Positions 43,846 to 52,142 of a stretch of 64,000 nt of DNA are shown here, piece by piece; within the stretch, counting starts at the first letter, position 1; each line of letters begins with the position of its first letter. The stretch is taken from the NCBI GenBank assembly GCA_965224205.1, contig CBDCYN010000042.1, positions 1 through 64,000 on the forward strand. The letters run 5' to 3'. This stretch comes from CBDCYN01 sp965224205 (GTDB lineage Bacteria; Planctomycetota; Phycisphaerae; Phycisphaerales; Phycisphaeraceae). The notes beneath the pieces were generated by a model. It was not told where the DNA came from and made no database searches. It was given only the letters and a program-made list of their open reading frames with translations. Position numbers and translations under genes: made by a program.

Positions 43846-45112
43846 TGTATTAGTTAAGACTTCATCTGACGCTTCCGTTAATCTTTGTTTCTCACAGAAG
43901 GAGACCGTCAGATGACCACCGACCAGAAGATCATTGCCAACAAAGTGGGGTTGCTCAAGCTGGCCCAGGCGCTGGGCAGCGTGTCGCGGGCGTGCAAGGT
44001 GATGGGGTATTCTCGAGACAGTTTCTACCGGTTCAAGCAGCTCTACGACCAGGGCGGGGAGTTGGCCCTTCAAGAGATCAGCCGCAAGAAGCCGATCCTG
44101 GCCAACCGCGTCGACCCCGAGATCGAGCAAGCCGTGGTCGCGTTCGCGATCGAGCAGCCCGCTTACGGGCAGGTGCGGGTGTCGAACGAACTCAAGAAGC
44201 AAGGCAAGCTCATCTCACCGGGCGGGGTGCGAAGCGTGTGGCTGCGGCATGATCTTGAGACGTTCAAGAAGCGACTCAAGGCACTCGAAGCCAAGATGGC
44301 TCAGGACCCCGACCACACCGTGCTGACCGAAGCCCAGGTCGTGGCGTTGGAAAAAGCCAAGCAAGACAAGCAGGCCCACGGTGAAATTGAAACCGAACAC
44401 CCCGGCTACCTCGGGGCTCAAGACACGTATTACGTGGGCACGATCAAGGGCGTGGGCCGGATCTATCAGCAGACGTTTATCGATACGTATACGCGGGTGG
44501 CGCACGCAAAGCTCTATGATCGCAAGAACGCCCTCGTGGCCGCGGATCTGCTCAACGACCGGGTGATCCCGTGGTACGAACAGCACGACGTGGACCTGCT
44601 ACGCATCCTCACCGACCGCGGCACGGAGTACTGCGGGAATCGTGAGCACCACGAATATCAGCTGTACCTGGCGATCGAGGACATCGATCACACCAAGACC
44701 AAAGCCCGAAGCCCGCAGACCAACGGGATCTGCGAACGGCTGCACAAGACGATGCAGGACGAGTTTTATAGCATCGCGTTCCGCAAGAAGATCTACACGA
44801 GCCTCGAAGAACTCCAAGCCGACTTGGATGCGTGGCTGGTGACGTACAATGAACAGCGACCCCACAGCGGCCGCTACTGTTACGGCAAGACCCCGATGGC
44901 GACGTTCAAGGATTCGATCCCGTTAGCCCACGCCAAGCGGCTCGATGGCTCTTCTCTAGAAGGGGTTCGGGTGAGCGAAGCGAACGAGAGCCGAGCCGAG
45001 GATCTGGGCGTCACCCAAGGCGCGATCGAGGCGCGGACGAAAGACACTCGAAGCGGCAGTCTTGCTGTTGCCAGATAACTCTCGCGTGTCAGATGAAGTG
45101 GTGGCTAGTACA
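43846..45112 (+). mobile_element. IS481-type element, copy 1
   Basis: A 1267-bp element with ends TGTATTAG and (reverse) TGTACTAG, both followed a few bases on by CTTCATCTGAC. It is flanked by a 7-bp duplication GTTGATC (43839-43845 and 45113-45119) within a broken transposase gene. A second copy of identical length is at 53123-54389. Confidence 0.92.
43912..45078 (+). CDS. IS481 family transposase (copy 1)
   Basis: A protein of 388 residues starting at MTTDQKIIAN with an AAGGAG ribosome-binding site. The N-terminal HTH is 'KLAQALGSVSRACKVMGYSRDSFYRF'. The rve core has 'AQDTYYVGTIKGVGRIYQQTFIDTYTRVAHAKL', 'LRILTDRGTEYCGN' (Asp) and 'SPQTNGICERLHKTMQDEF' (Glu). The C-terminal 'TYNEQRPHSGRYCYGKTPMATF' is family-typical. 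The first Asp is at 'AQD', where the usual Asp-Thr is preserved. One residue differs from copy 2 (Arg against Gln near residue 26). Confidence 0.94.
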   Translation: MTTDQKIIANKVGLLKLAQALGSVSRACKVMGYSRDSFYRFKQLYDQGGELALQEISRKKPILANRVDPEIEQAVVAFAIEQPAYGQVRVSNELKKQGKLISPGGVRSVWLRHDLETFKKRLKALEAKMAQDPDHTVLTEAQVVALEKAKQDKQAHGEIETEHPGYLGAQDTYYVGTIKGVGRIYQQTFIDTYTRVAHAKLYDRKNALVAADLLNDRVIPWYEQHDVDLLRILTDRGTEYCGNREHHEYQLYLAIEDIDHTKTKARSPQTNGICERLHKTMQDEFYSIAFRKKIYTSLEELQADLDAWLVTYNEQRPHSGRYCYGKTPMATFKDSIPLAHAKRLDGSSLEGVRVSEANESRAEDLGVTQGAIEARTKDTRSGSLAVAR

Positions 45113-46023
45113 GTTGATCGAATGCTCTTGTGAACTTCGTGTCTCGGTCGTGGATTAGGTGTGTGGCTTCCGCATCATGGTCTTCTAGCCACATCACCGC
45201 GTTACGCCCCTGCTGTTGAACCCACGCGCCGTCGGGATGATACGTTGCCGATGATACCCAGACCTTGCGGCTTCCGACATGTAGAAACAGCATCAGATAC
45301 GCCTGACGCTTGCCGATCGGTGTCCAGATTGTCTTGCAGAAAAAGTCGCACGCGACCAGCGTATTCATGTGCAGTTTGAGGAATCGGGCCCAGGGCCGAT
45401 CGTCGCCTATCCTTGAGTAGGGCTTACCCGGTTCGGGATAGATCTCTGCTTCGCGCAGGATCCGTCGGACGCTTGTCTTGCCAACCTTACAGCGCAGCTT
45501 GAGCAGTTCACCGACGATCCGTCGGTATCCTCAACCCGAATTCTCCTTGGCGAATCGGACGATGGCCTCCCGGATATCCCTGCCAATGGTCCGGGGACGA
45601 CCGACCCGGCCAACCTTATGCCCTTCCCGCTGCTGCTTCACCCAACGTTGGTAGGTGCGGAATTGGACAACGCTGATCAGAGCTTTAACGTGGTGATTGA
45701 GTTCACGGCCGATGGTCAGAAGCCGGGATCGCTCCTCGGGCGACAGGATCAATCGCTGCTTTTTGATCCGGGATCGTAGGATGCTGTTCTCCTCCTTCAA
45801 GAACCGGATCTGGGCATCGCGGCGGGCTGAAAAGGAGTCGATCAGGAGATACAGCAACGCGTAGAGACGATGATTCATGGCGATTCAATACAGCCTGTAA
45901 CTTCAACATTAGCAAGGTGCCGACAATATGGAACGCCCCTAGGGCAGCTCTGATGATAGCGTACAGTGATCGATGAATGGCTCAGTATCCGAAACGCTCC
46001 ATGCGTTGTTGAATTTGTCGATT

Positions 46024-46043
46024 CCCTGTAGCTCGCTACAGGG
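46024..46043. repeat. REP-like palindrome 1
   Basis: CCCTGTAGC-TC-GCTACAGGG is a perfect 9-bp stem with a 2-base loop. Tight GC-rich palindromes of this kind are typical of REP sequences mobilised by REP-associated tyrosine transposases. No such transposase gene is nearby. Confidence 0.7.
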
Positions 46044-46111
46044 TTTCTGCTGAGGGAAGAGTATGAGAAACCGTAGGTGTCTCATCGCTAATCAGGGATC
46101 CTTTTCCGATA

Positions 46112-46131
46112 CCCCGCAGCTTGCTGCGGGG
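46112..46131. repeat. REP-like palindrome 2
   Basis: CCCCGCAGC-TT-GCTGCGGGG is a perfect 9-bp stem with a 2-base loop, 68 bp from palindrome 1 and built on the same plan (CC-GYAGC). The pair may form one REP unit. The 131-bp direct repeat begins 8 bp further on. Confidence 0.7.
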
Positions 46132-46139
46132 AGGATCAT

Positions 46140-46270
46140 TGGATGGGCAATTCCCTGCTCGTTCCCTGTTAAGGGCTGTAGGGAATTGACAAGCGGGCCG
46201 TCGTAAGACGAAATCAATCAGACACTAACGTTGGGCAGCTTTCGATCCTTTGCCCAATCATCCCTGTAAT
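46140..46270. repeat. 131-bp direct repeat, copy 2
   Basis: Same orientation as 39281-39411 with one base difference. After this copy the CCCTGTAA motif continues for two further degenerate units (46271-46310). It lies next to two REP-like palindromes in a gene-free stretch between the broken integrase-core gene and the IS30/antiporter segment. Confidence 0.9.
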
Positions 46271-46475
46271 CTGCAGAACATCCCTGTAAACAGCTCAAAA
46301 ACAGGGAATTGCTACAGAGACTGATTGTCGTATCCCAGAGAATACTCCGGTCTGCTGATACAGACGTACCCACGCCAATCGCTGCTTGATCTGATTGTCC
46401 ATAGCCACCCAATCTAGTGAAAGGATGTCTATGAATCACACAAAGACCCTCTTGAAGCTCTCGCCTTGTAGGCGA

Positions 46476-46503
46476 GGGCTGTTCACTTTCCTTGGGAAGA
46501 TCG
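46476..46503. repeat. Solo IS3-like terminal repeat
   Basis: The sequence CACTTTCCTTGGGAAGATC closely resembles the complement of the left inverted repeat of the IS3 element at 40552. No IS3 gene is attached, so this is a leftover end directly abutting an IS30 fragment. Confidence 0.5.
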
Positions 46504-46507
46504 TCTC

Positions 46508-46678
46508 TCCGCCGCTACTTCCCCAAAGGCACCGACTTCGCCCACCTCACCGACGCCCAGGTGGCACGCGTCGAGAAGATCATCAACAATACCCCCATGA
46601 AGGTCCTCGGATGGTGCACCCCCACCGAGACTCGGAAACAAGCCCTCTCCGGTGTTGCACTTCAACCCTGAGACCGCC
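46508..46678 (+). pseudogene. IS30 3'-end fragment with right inverted repeat
   Basis: About 52 codons of the IS30 transposase C-terminus ('RRYFPKGTDFAHLTDAQVARVEKIINNTPMKVLGW...KQALSGVALQP') followed by the IS30 terminal repeat ending GAGACCGCC. It matches 49391-49556 closely, but here the Trp codon after 'VLG' is intact whereas the other copy has a stop. The 5' part is missing. It ends 16 bp before the antiporter gene. Confidence 0.9.
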
Positions 46679-46694
46679 GAACCATATGGGATAG

Positions 46695-48437
46695 ATGCCC
46701 ATGACAGATGCCCTACCGATCTTGGCTGCCTCGCCGCTGGGGGTGTGGAATGTCCTGTGGGATATTCTCGTCTTGCTTGCGATGGCTCTTGTGCTGGGAA
46801 CCGTTGCTGAACGGCTGCACCAGAGCGTCATTGTGGGCTATCTAATCGCTGGCGCCTTGGTTGGCCCAAATGTCCTGGGCTGGATTTCCACTCAACAAGA
46901 GCTGTTCCACATCGCTGAACTGGGCGTTGCGCTGCTGCTGTTCGCCATTGGCCTGGAGTTTTCGCCGAGACGTCTCTTGTCGCTGGGAACCGTCGTCTTG
47001 AAAGCCGGGCCGCTCCAGGTTTTGACCACGGCGGCAATCGGTTTCGCGGGTGCGGCGATTTTCGGCCTGCACGCCCGCGAATCACTCGTCGTTGGCATGA
47101 TGGTTTCCGTCAGCAGCACGGCCTGTGTGCTGCGGTTGCTGGCCGACCGGGCCGAACTCGACAGTGAACACGGGCGAATGGCGCTTGGTATCCTGCTGGT
47201 TCAGGATGCATCGGTGATCCCGATGATCCTGCTGGTGAGCGTGATGGCAGCCGGAGGCACATGGGGGCCGATGATCGGTGAGCTGACACTAGCCCTGATT
47301 CTGACTGTCGTACTCATCGGTCTGTTCTACGTATTTTTCAATATCGTGGTGCCACGCCTGCTTCTACTGCCTGCCTGGCGTAAGAACCGTGACCTGCCTA
47401 TCTTGCTTGCGGTGATCATGGCCACCGGATCGGCGTGGATGACCCACGCCGTGGGCCTGAGTCCTGCCTTGGGGTCTTTCGCGGCCGGCGTTCTGCTGGC
47501 GGTATCGCCATTTGCCACACAGATCCGCGCCGACACGAGACCTCTGACAATCCTGATGGTCACCCTGTTCTTTGCGGCCATCGGGATGTTTGGCGATCCG
47601 GCTTGGCTCTTGGGTCACTGGACGATCGTTGCCGGAATCGTGCTAGCGATCGTCGTGGGAAAGGCTCTGATCGTCGTCCTGCTGGCACGCATCTTCGGCC
47701 GACCCTGGCGTTATGCCGTCGCGGCGGCGCTGTGTTTGGCGCAAGTGGGAGAGTTCTCTTTCGTTTTGGCCACCATCGCTCAAAGAACCATCGATGGTAC
47801 GGCACTTATGGCGCCAGTGACTTTTCGCGTGATGGTGTCGGCGACCATTGTGACCCTTTTGCTGACGCCCTACCTCGTTGCCGCCGCTCCCTGGGCCGGG
47901 GCTCGTTGTGAAGGGATGCTGCTTCGCCTGCGGGGGGCTGGGCGGTTACCGCCGGACCAGCGCGCCGCTACGGTCGCTCCCGAAGGGGCAGATAAGGCGC
48001 TTGGTCCCGCCTCCGATCTGATCATGATCATCGGTTTCGGTCCGGCCGGACAACGGGTTGCCGAAGGACTCGTGGATTCACACCAGCATGACATGGTGGT
48101 GATCGATCTGAACACCAAGAATATCGATATCGCAAGACGTTACGGCTTGATCGCCCACACTGGGGATGCCACGCAACGGGATATCCTAGAGGAAGCGGGC
48201 ATCTACAGGGCACGTGTCATCGTGGTCACCGTGCCGGATCACGCCATCACGCGCCACTTGATTGACTTGATCCGTGACCTGGCCCCGGACGCCTTTATTG
48301 TGGTTCGCTGCCGTTACCACATCCTGCGTTGGGAACTTTTACTTGCGGGCGCCCATGAAGTCGTTGATGAAGAGGACCAACTCGGTCGCTGCCTGGCCGC
48401 GCAGGTTCGTAAGCTTGTCCGTACCCCGACGGCATGA
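46695..48437 (+). CDS. CPA2/Kef-type cation:proton antiporter with TrkA-N domain
   Basis: A 580-residue membrane transporter. About 12 hydrophobic helices fill residues 15-410, including 'GYLIAGALVGPNVLGWIS', 'ELGVALLLFAIGLEFS' and 'LGILLVQDASVIPMILL' with the transport-site Asp of CPA2 proteins. The C-terminal TrkA-N (RCK) domain starts near residue 443 with 'LIMIIGFGPAGQRVAEGL' and 'HTGDATQRDILEEAGI', a nucleotide-binding site that gates transport. It exchanges K+ or Na+ for protons across the inner membrane. It lies between two IS30 copies in the same orientation, so it may have been moved as cargo. The ATG at 46701 is an alternative start. Confidence 0.94.
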   Translation: MPMTDALPILAASPLGVWNVLWDILVLLAMALVLGTVAERLHQSVIVGYLIAGALVGPNVLGWISTQQELFHIAELGVALLLFAIGLEFSPRRLLSLGTVVLKAGPLQVLTTAAIGFAGAAIFGLHARESLVVGMMVSVSSTACVLRLLADRAELDSEHGRMALGILLVQDASVIPMILLVSVMAAGGTWGPMIGELTLALILTVVLIGLFYVFFNIVVPRLLLLPAWRKNRDLPILLAVIMATGSAWMTHAVGLSPALGSFAAGVLLAVSPFATQIRADTRPLTILMVTLFFAAIGMFGDPAWLLGHWTIVAGIVLAIVVGKALIVVLLARIFGRPWRYAVAAALCLAQVGEFSFVLATIAQRTIDGTALMAPVTFRVMVSATIVTLLLTPYLVAAAPWAGARCEGMLLRLRGAGRLPPDQRAATVAPEGADKALGPASDLIMIIGFGPAGQRVAEGLVDSHQHDMVVIDLNTKNIDIARRYGLIAHTGDATQRDILEEAGIYRARVIVVTVPDHAITRHLIDLIRDLAPDAFIVVRCRYHILRWELLLAGAHEVVDEEDQLGRCLAAQVRKLVRTPTA

Positions 48438-48473
48438 GGGATGGATGGATGGCTAGCTTTTAGAATTACCGGG

Positions 48474-49556
48474 GGCGGTCTCAGGGTTGAAGTGCAACAG
48501 CAGAGGCCGTGAAAAGTAAGGCATCGGCGTTAAGTTTGGGGTGCAGAACCTCAACTTAAAGGAGCGCTGATGCCCTACAGTCAGCTTACCGCATCCTGCC
48601 GTGAAAAGATCGCCCGCCTTCGTCGCCAGGGCCTGGGCAACAACCAGATCGCCCGACAACTGGGCCGGCCGCCCTCGACCGTTAGCCGCGAGCTTCGTCG
48701 CAACGCCAAGGCCGACGGTCGCTACGAAGCCTGCCACGCTCAAAACAAAACCCAAGCCCGCCGCCCATCAGCCACCCGATCCCGACGCAAACTCACACAG
48801 GGTCCACACCTGCGACGAAAAGTCGAGCACCGCCTCGGGAACCTCAAGCGTTCACCCGAACCCATCGCCCACGAGTTGGGTTCAATCAGTCACGAGACGA
48901 TCTATCAACACGGCTACCGATCCACCCGCGAACACGGCTCGAAACTCTGGCGATGCCTCGACAGCCCCCGCCGCCGCCGCAGGCCACGACGACGACGCGA
49001 AGTCGAAAAACGCGGCAGAATTCAGCACGCCACACCTCTGGCTCAACGACCCCAAGAAGCCGACCTCCGCCAACGACCCGGCGTCTACGACCACCGGCAG
49101 CCGCCCCAAGGCCCACCCCCGCCTCACTCGTGACCTGCAACGACCGCACCACCCGTCATACCCGCCTGCGTCGCGTCGACGATCGCCAAAGCCCCACCGT
49201 CACCGATGCCATGGTCGCCATGATCAAGCCCGAACCTCGGTCCGATCACCATAGCCTCACCGTCGACAACGGCAAGGAGTTCGCTATGCATTTGAACCTC
49301 ACCGCCCAAACCGGCCTGCCCGTGTTCTTCTGCGACCCGCATTCCCCCCGGCAACACGCCGCCAACGAGCAACGCAACCGCCTCGTCCGCCGCTACTTCC
49401 CCAAGGGCACCGACTTCGCCAGGGTGACCGATGTCCAGGTGGCACGCGTCGAGAAGATCATCAACAATATGCCCATGAAAGTCTTCGGCTGACGCACCCC
49501 CGTCGAGGCTCGGAGACAAGCCCTCTCCGGTGTTGCACTTCAACCCTGAGACCGCC
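48474..49556 (+). mobile_element. IS30-family element, decayed
   Basis: A 1083-bp element with inverted ends GGCGGTCTCAGGGTTGAAG at both sides. The transposase gene is frameshifted. No clear target duplication remains. The right side abuts a partial methyltransferase gene. The left end is 36 bp after the antiporter gene. Confidence 0.9.
48570..49492 (+). pseudogene. IS30 transposase, frameshifted
   Basis: The N-terminal half (48570 to about 49100) has the IS30 HTH 'IARLRRQGLGNNQIARQLGRPPSTVSREL' and 'SHETIYQHGY'. The C-terminal half continues in a different frame (about 49110-49492) with 'LVTCNDRTTRHTRLRRVDDRQ', 'SLTVDNGKEFAMH' (Asp) and 'NEQRNRLVRRYFPKGTDF' (Glu). A single indel near 49100-49130 separates them. 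A TGA after 'KVFG' replaces a Trp that is intact in the fragment at 46508-46678. Combined length fits a normal IS30 transposase of about 310-330 residues. Confidence 0.88.
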
Positions 49557-49558
49557 CC

Positions 49559-50078
49559 CCGTTAACCCAGTTGTTCGCCGGTATCTTGCGGCCGCTACCG
49601 CAGGTCGTGGACGCTTTCCGACACGGGGGCGGTGTCCCGTTTCGTGAATACGGGCCAGAGGTGCGCCAGGGTATAGCCGCGATCAATCGAGCGACCTTCC
49701 TCCAGGTGTTGGGTAACGAATGGATCCCAGCCATGCCGTATGTCCATGCCAAGCTGCGATCCAGTGAAACTTCGCGGGTAGCCGATTTCGGGTGCGGGTG
49801 CGGGTGGTCCGCCATCGGAATGGCCAAAACCTACCCCGATATCATGGTGATCGGATATGACATCGACCCGGCATCCATTGATGAAGCCCGCCAACACGCC
49901 GCTGATTACGGGGTGTCGGATCGTGTCACGTTCCACTGCAAGGATGTCAGCAAGCTAGAGGTGGAACACGGATACGACCTGATCCTCTGTTGTGAGACGA
50001 TCCACGATATGGGTGATCCCGTCAGTTCGCTGCGTAATGCCAGACGCTTGCTTGCTGATGACGGGGCGGTGCTGATCG
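49559..50078 (+). pseudogene. Internal fragment of a second TetR-linked methyltransferase
   Basis: About 173 codons match the middle of the methyltransferase at 36293-37417 with only scattered changes: 'PLTQLFAGILRPLPQVVDAFRHGG', 'VADFGCGCGWSAIGMA', 'YDLILCCETIHDMGDP'. It begins exactly after the IS30 right end and stops where an IS21-like fragment starts. Both the winged-helix part and the last 90 residues are missing. It derives from a paralogue rather than from the 36-kb gene itself, because substitutions are spread throughout. Confidence 0.92.
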
Positions 50079-51025
50079 GAAGTTCTCCACAGCCCGTCCG
50101 TAGGCATGCTTCCGAGGGGGCAGAACCGGGTGTCGAACAGGTCGTGACACCGCAGGTGCTTGAACCGCTCGTTGAGCGTGCGGTCTTTGCCCGCTCCCAC
50201 GTGGGTGACCGCCGACTTGAGGTTGTCGTAAGCGATCCGCTTGGGCACACCCCCGAAGTAGGCCAACGCACGCACGTGACCATCGAGGAACGCCTCCAAC
50301 GTCGCCCGCTCATACGGCCACGTGAACGACGCCTTCGAGTGGCACAGACGCATGCAGAACACCTGAACCTTGCGTTCGACCCCGTTGATCTTGGCTACCC
50401 CCTCGTGCCAGTCGACCTGAGCCTCTTCGCCCGGCTCGAACGCCAACGGTTTGACACCCGTCAACTCAGCGTTGAGCCACAACAAGACCAACGCCATCAT
50501 GATCGCGTAAGACACACTGTTGATTCGCCATATAAGGGCAATAATTTTTGATCGCGGCTGCTCCTTCCAGATCAAGGCAAAAATCCACCACTCCAGCCAC
50601 ACCGACGCCAAAAAGCTCGGGATCAGCAGCACCGCCAACGCCGCAGGGATCATCCAGTGTAGATGCGGCTCACTGGGCGGCAGCCACGCCGAACCCAACA
50701 CAAACAACACCATGGTTTCGACCCAACTCAAATCCGCTTCAGCCGGCGTACGCCACAAATACCCTTGGGATTCATGCGCCGCCATCTCCATCGCGAACAT
50801 CACCCCCCAAGCGATCGGGACGCCCACGGCCGTCGAAACGACATTCGCCAGGGCCACGCCGCCGTATGTTCGTGGGATCCCCACCGTCGGTGCCCACCAG
50901 CGCACCAGCAAGCTCTCGAGGATGACCACCGGCACGAGCGCTGCGATCATCGCCGGCCAGTGCAAGACGATCATCGGCAGACCCATGTTGGCGAGAAACG
51001 GGTTCATTTCAATTGACCAAGACAA
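49955..51025 (-). CDS. Membrane protein whose 3' end is fused to IS21 remnant
   Basis: A 356-codon open frame of composite origin. Residues 1-190 are a membrane protein of about five hydrophobic segments ('MIVLHWPAMIAALVPVVILESLLV', 'YGGVALANVVSTAVGVPIAW', 'VETMVLFVLGSAWL', 'MIPAALAVLLIPSFLASVWLEWW'). It resembles no family I can name. Residues 191-312 are IstA-derived, and the remainder is antisense to the methyltransferase fragment. The natural C-terminus of the membrane protein is lost. Whether the chimera is made is unknown. The membrane-protein part ends near 50456. Confidence 0.6.
   Translation of the reverse strand: MSWSIEMNPFLANMGLPMIVLHWPAMIAALVPVVILESLLVRWWAPTVGIPRTYGGVALANVVSTAVGVPIAWGVMFAMEMAAHESQGYLWRTPAEADLSWVETMVLFVLGSAWLPPSEPHLHWMIPAALAVLLIPSFLASVWLEWWIFALIWKEQPRSKIIALIWRINSVSYAIMMALVLLWLNAELTGVKPLAFEPGEEAQVDWHEGVAKINGVERKVQVFCMRLCHSKASFTWPYERATLEAFLDGHVRALAYFGGVPKRIAYDNLKSAVTHVGAGKDRTLNERFKHLRCHDLFDTRFCPLGSMPTDGLWRTSDQHRPVISKQASGITQRTDGITHIVDRLTTEDQVVSVFHL
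50089..50455 (-). pseudogene. istA: IS21 IstA fragment
   Basis: About 122 codons of an IS21 transposase core: 'PLAFEPGEEAQVDWHEGV' (first Asp), 'VFCMRLCHSKASFTWPYERATLEAFLDGH', 'GGVPKRIAYDNLKSAVTHV' (second Asp). Both ends are missing and there is no istB. It belongs to a different IS21 subgroup from the element at 22665. It reads in frame with the upstream membrane protein. Confidence 0.85.
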
Positions 51026-51269
51026 ACTGTTATATAGGGCAAGGCTTGTCCTGTCTTCAAAATATCCTACTCCTTATCTCCTTCGTCATTGGGCTGCTCG
51101 TCGTAGGTTTGAAATGAGGTGTAGGTCCGGGCCCGCCCGGACCTACGAAACTGGGGCACGCTCCGCTTAGCCCCAGCCACCCGTCCGGCTTTAGTCCACC
51201 CAACGCCATGCCGATCAGGAGAAGGGAGCGACAGAACTCTGTTGCAAAAGAAACCTGGGGACCATAAAC

Positions 51270-51524
51270 ATGACAATCGAGGAAGATCGGCTCGAACCAC
51301 TTCACAACTACGTCGACCCCGATCAGAAGCCGCTATATCCCGAATCCGAGGATGACGCTAAACGTCTTCAGGACATGGAACGCGTCGTAGATGAGGTTCG
51401 ACAAGGGACGGCTGATAGAGCAGAGGTTGAATCGCTGGTGAAAGTTATAGATAAATACCCTAAGCACTTTCGGGGCATGCCTGCAGCCAGCAAACTTAGG
51501 CACTACCTTAAAAAGACCTTCTAA
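51270..51524 (+). CDS. Small acidic protein of unknown function
   Basis: An 84-residue charged protein without a family I recognise. It is mostly helical ('DDAKRLQDMERVVDEVRQG' and 'VESLVKVIDKYPKHFRGM'). The ATG follows a GGGGACC ribosome-binding-like stretch by 6 bp. A second short gene starts 15 bp downstream and is broken by an IS630 insertion, so the two may form an operon of small proteins. Function unknown. Confidence 0.55.
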   Translation: MTIEEDRLEPLHNYVDPDQKPLYPESEDDAKRLQDMERVVDEVRQGTADRAEVESLVKVIDKYPKHFRGMPAASKLRHYLKKTF

Positions 51525-51618
51525 TGGAGATATGTGATTATGAACAACTGCAAGGTCAAACTCCAATTGAGCGGGCCTGAATACGAATATGGACGTACAC
51601 TCAACAAGGATGTATACC

Positions 51619-52104
51619 TCACGCGGCTAAGATTGTCCGATTGTTGAAGTGTTGGAAGTTGCGGGTGATGAGGGTTTGGACGTTGGGTTTGTCGTCGGTG
51701 GCCAGCTTGGCGATGCCGTCGTGGATGGCTTGCTGAAATCGATCGAACGTTTCGTAGTACCGGCCGTTGAGGCAGCGTTTCTTGAGCAGGCCCCAGATCC
51801 GTTCGATCAGGTTCAGGTGCGGCGAGTAGGACGGCAGGAACATCAACTCGATGCCCAACCCCACGGCCCGATCTTGGACCAACCGGCAGCGTTGATACCG
51901 CGCGTTGTCCAGCACCAGGGTGATCGCTTGGCCGGGGTAACGCCCCGCGAGCGTCTCGAGTAATTCGCAGACCGTTTGGGCCGTGATGTACGTCGTGTTC
52001 GTGACGGTCACCAACTCTCGGGTCACGAAATCCAACGCCCCCAACACGTTCAGCCGGCGGCGGCCGGTGGGCGTGCGGATGAACAGCCTCACCACGCACC
52101 ACAC
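51619..52104 (-). CDS. IS630 transposase DDE part (copy B1)
   Basis: The C-terminal catalytic part, listed from the first in-frame ATG. The real product is a fusion made by -1 slippage at T7 (52146-52152). Catalytic residues are the Asp in 'FVDACHF' just after the slip, 'LVLDNARYQ' and 'SPHLNLIERIWGLLKK'. Identical in protein sequence to 63345-63830. Confidence 0.88.
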   Translation of the reverse strand: MWCVVRLFIRTPTGRRRLNVLGALDFVTRELVTVTNTTYITAQTVCELLETLAGRYPGQAITLVLDNARYQRCRLVQDRAVGLGIELMFLPSYSPHLNLIERIWGLLKKRCLNGRYYETFDRFQQAIHDGIAKLATDDKPNVQTLITRNFQHFNNRTILAA

Positions 52105-52142
52105 GTAGCACAGAAACGCGCCATGGACGAAGTGGCAGGCGT

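Larger units (their letters stand above)
43510..45878 (-). pseudogene. Integrase-core transposase, broken by a stop codon and IS481
   Basis: The gene starts at 45878 (MNHRLYALLYLL) with a coiled-coil/HTH region ('IRFLKEENSILRSRI', 'RPRTIGRDIREAIVRFAKENSG'). An in-frame TGA at 45531-45533 replaces the Trp expected in the conserved 'NSGWGYRRI' context. The frame then continues as 'GYRRIVGELLKLRCKVGKTSVRRIL' into an rve core ('FLHVGSRKVWVSSATYHPDG', 'LIHDRDTKFTRAFDQL'). IS481 copy 1 interrupts it, and 'ANAFAEAWIASVRRECLNDL' completes the core with its Glu. Removing the IS and one TSD restores the frame (F-D-Q-L-M-E-T). It is inactive for two reasons. Confidence 0.85.

Noticed and set aside
45105..45368. 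An 87-codon frame as an independent small gene
   Set aside because: It is the middle of the broken integrase-core transposase and joins in frame with the parts on both sides once the IS481 insertion and the stop codon are considered.
46024..46131. Two palindromes considered as CRISPR repeats
   Set aside because: Only two units, differing in sequence and with no regular spacer. They fit REP-like palindromes better.
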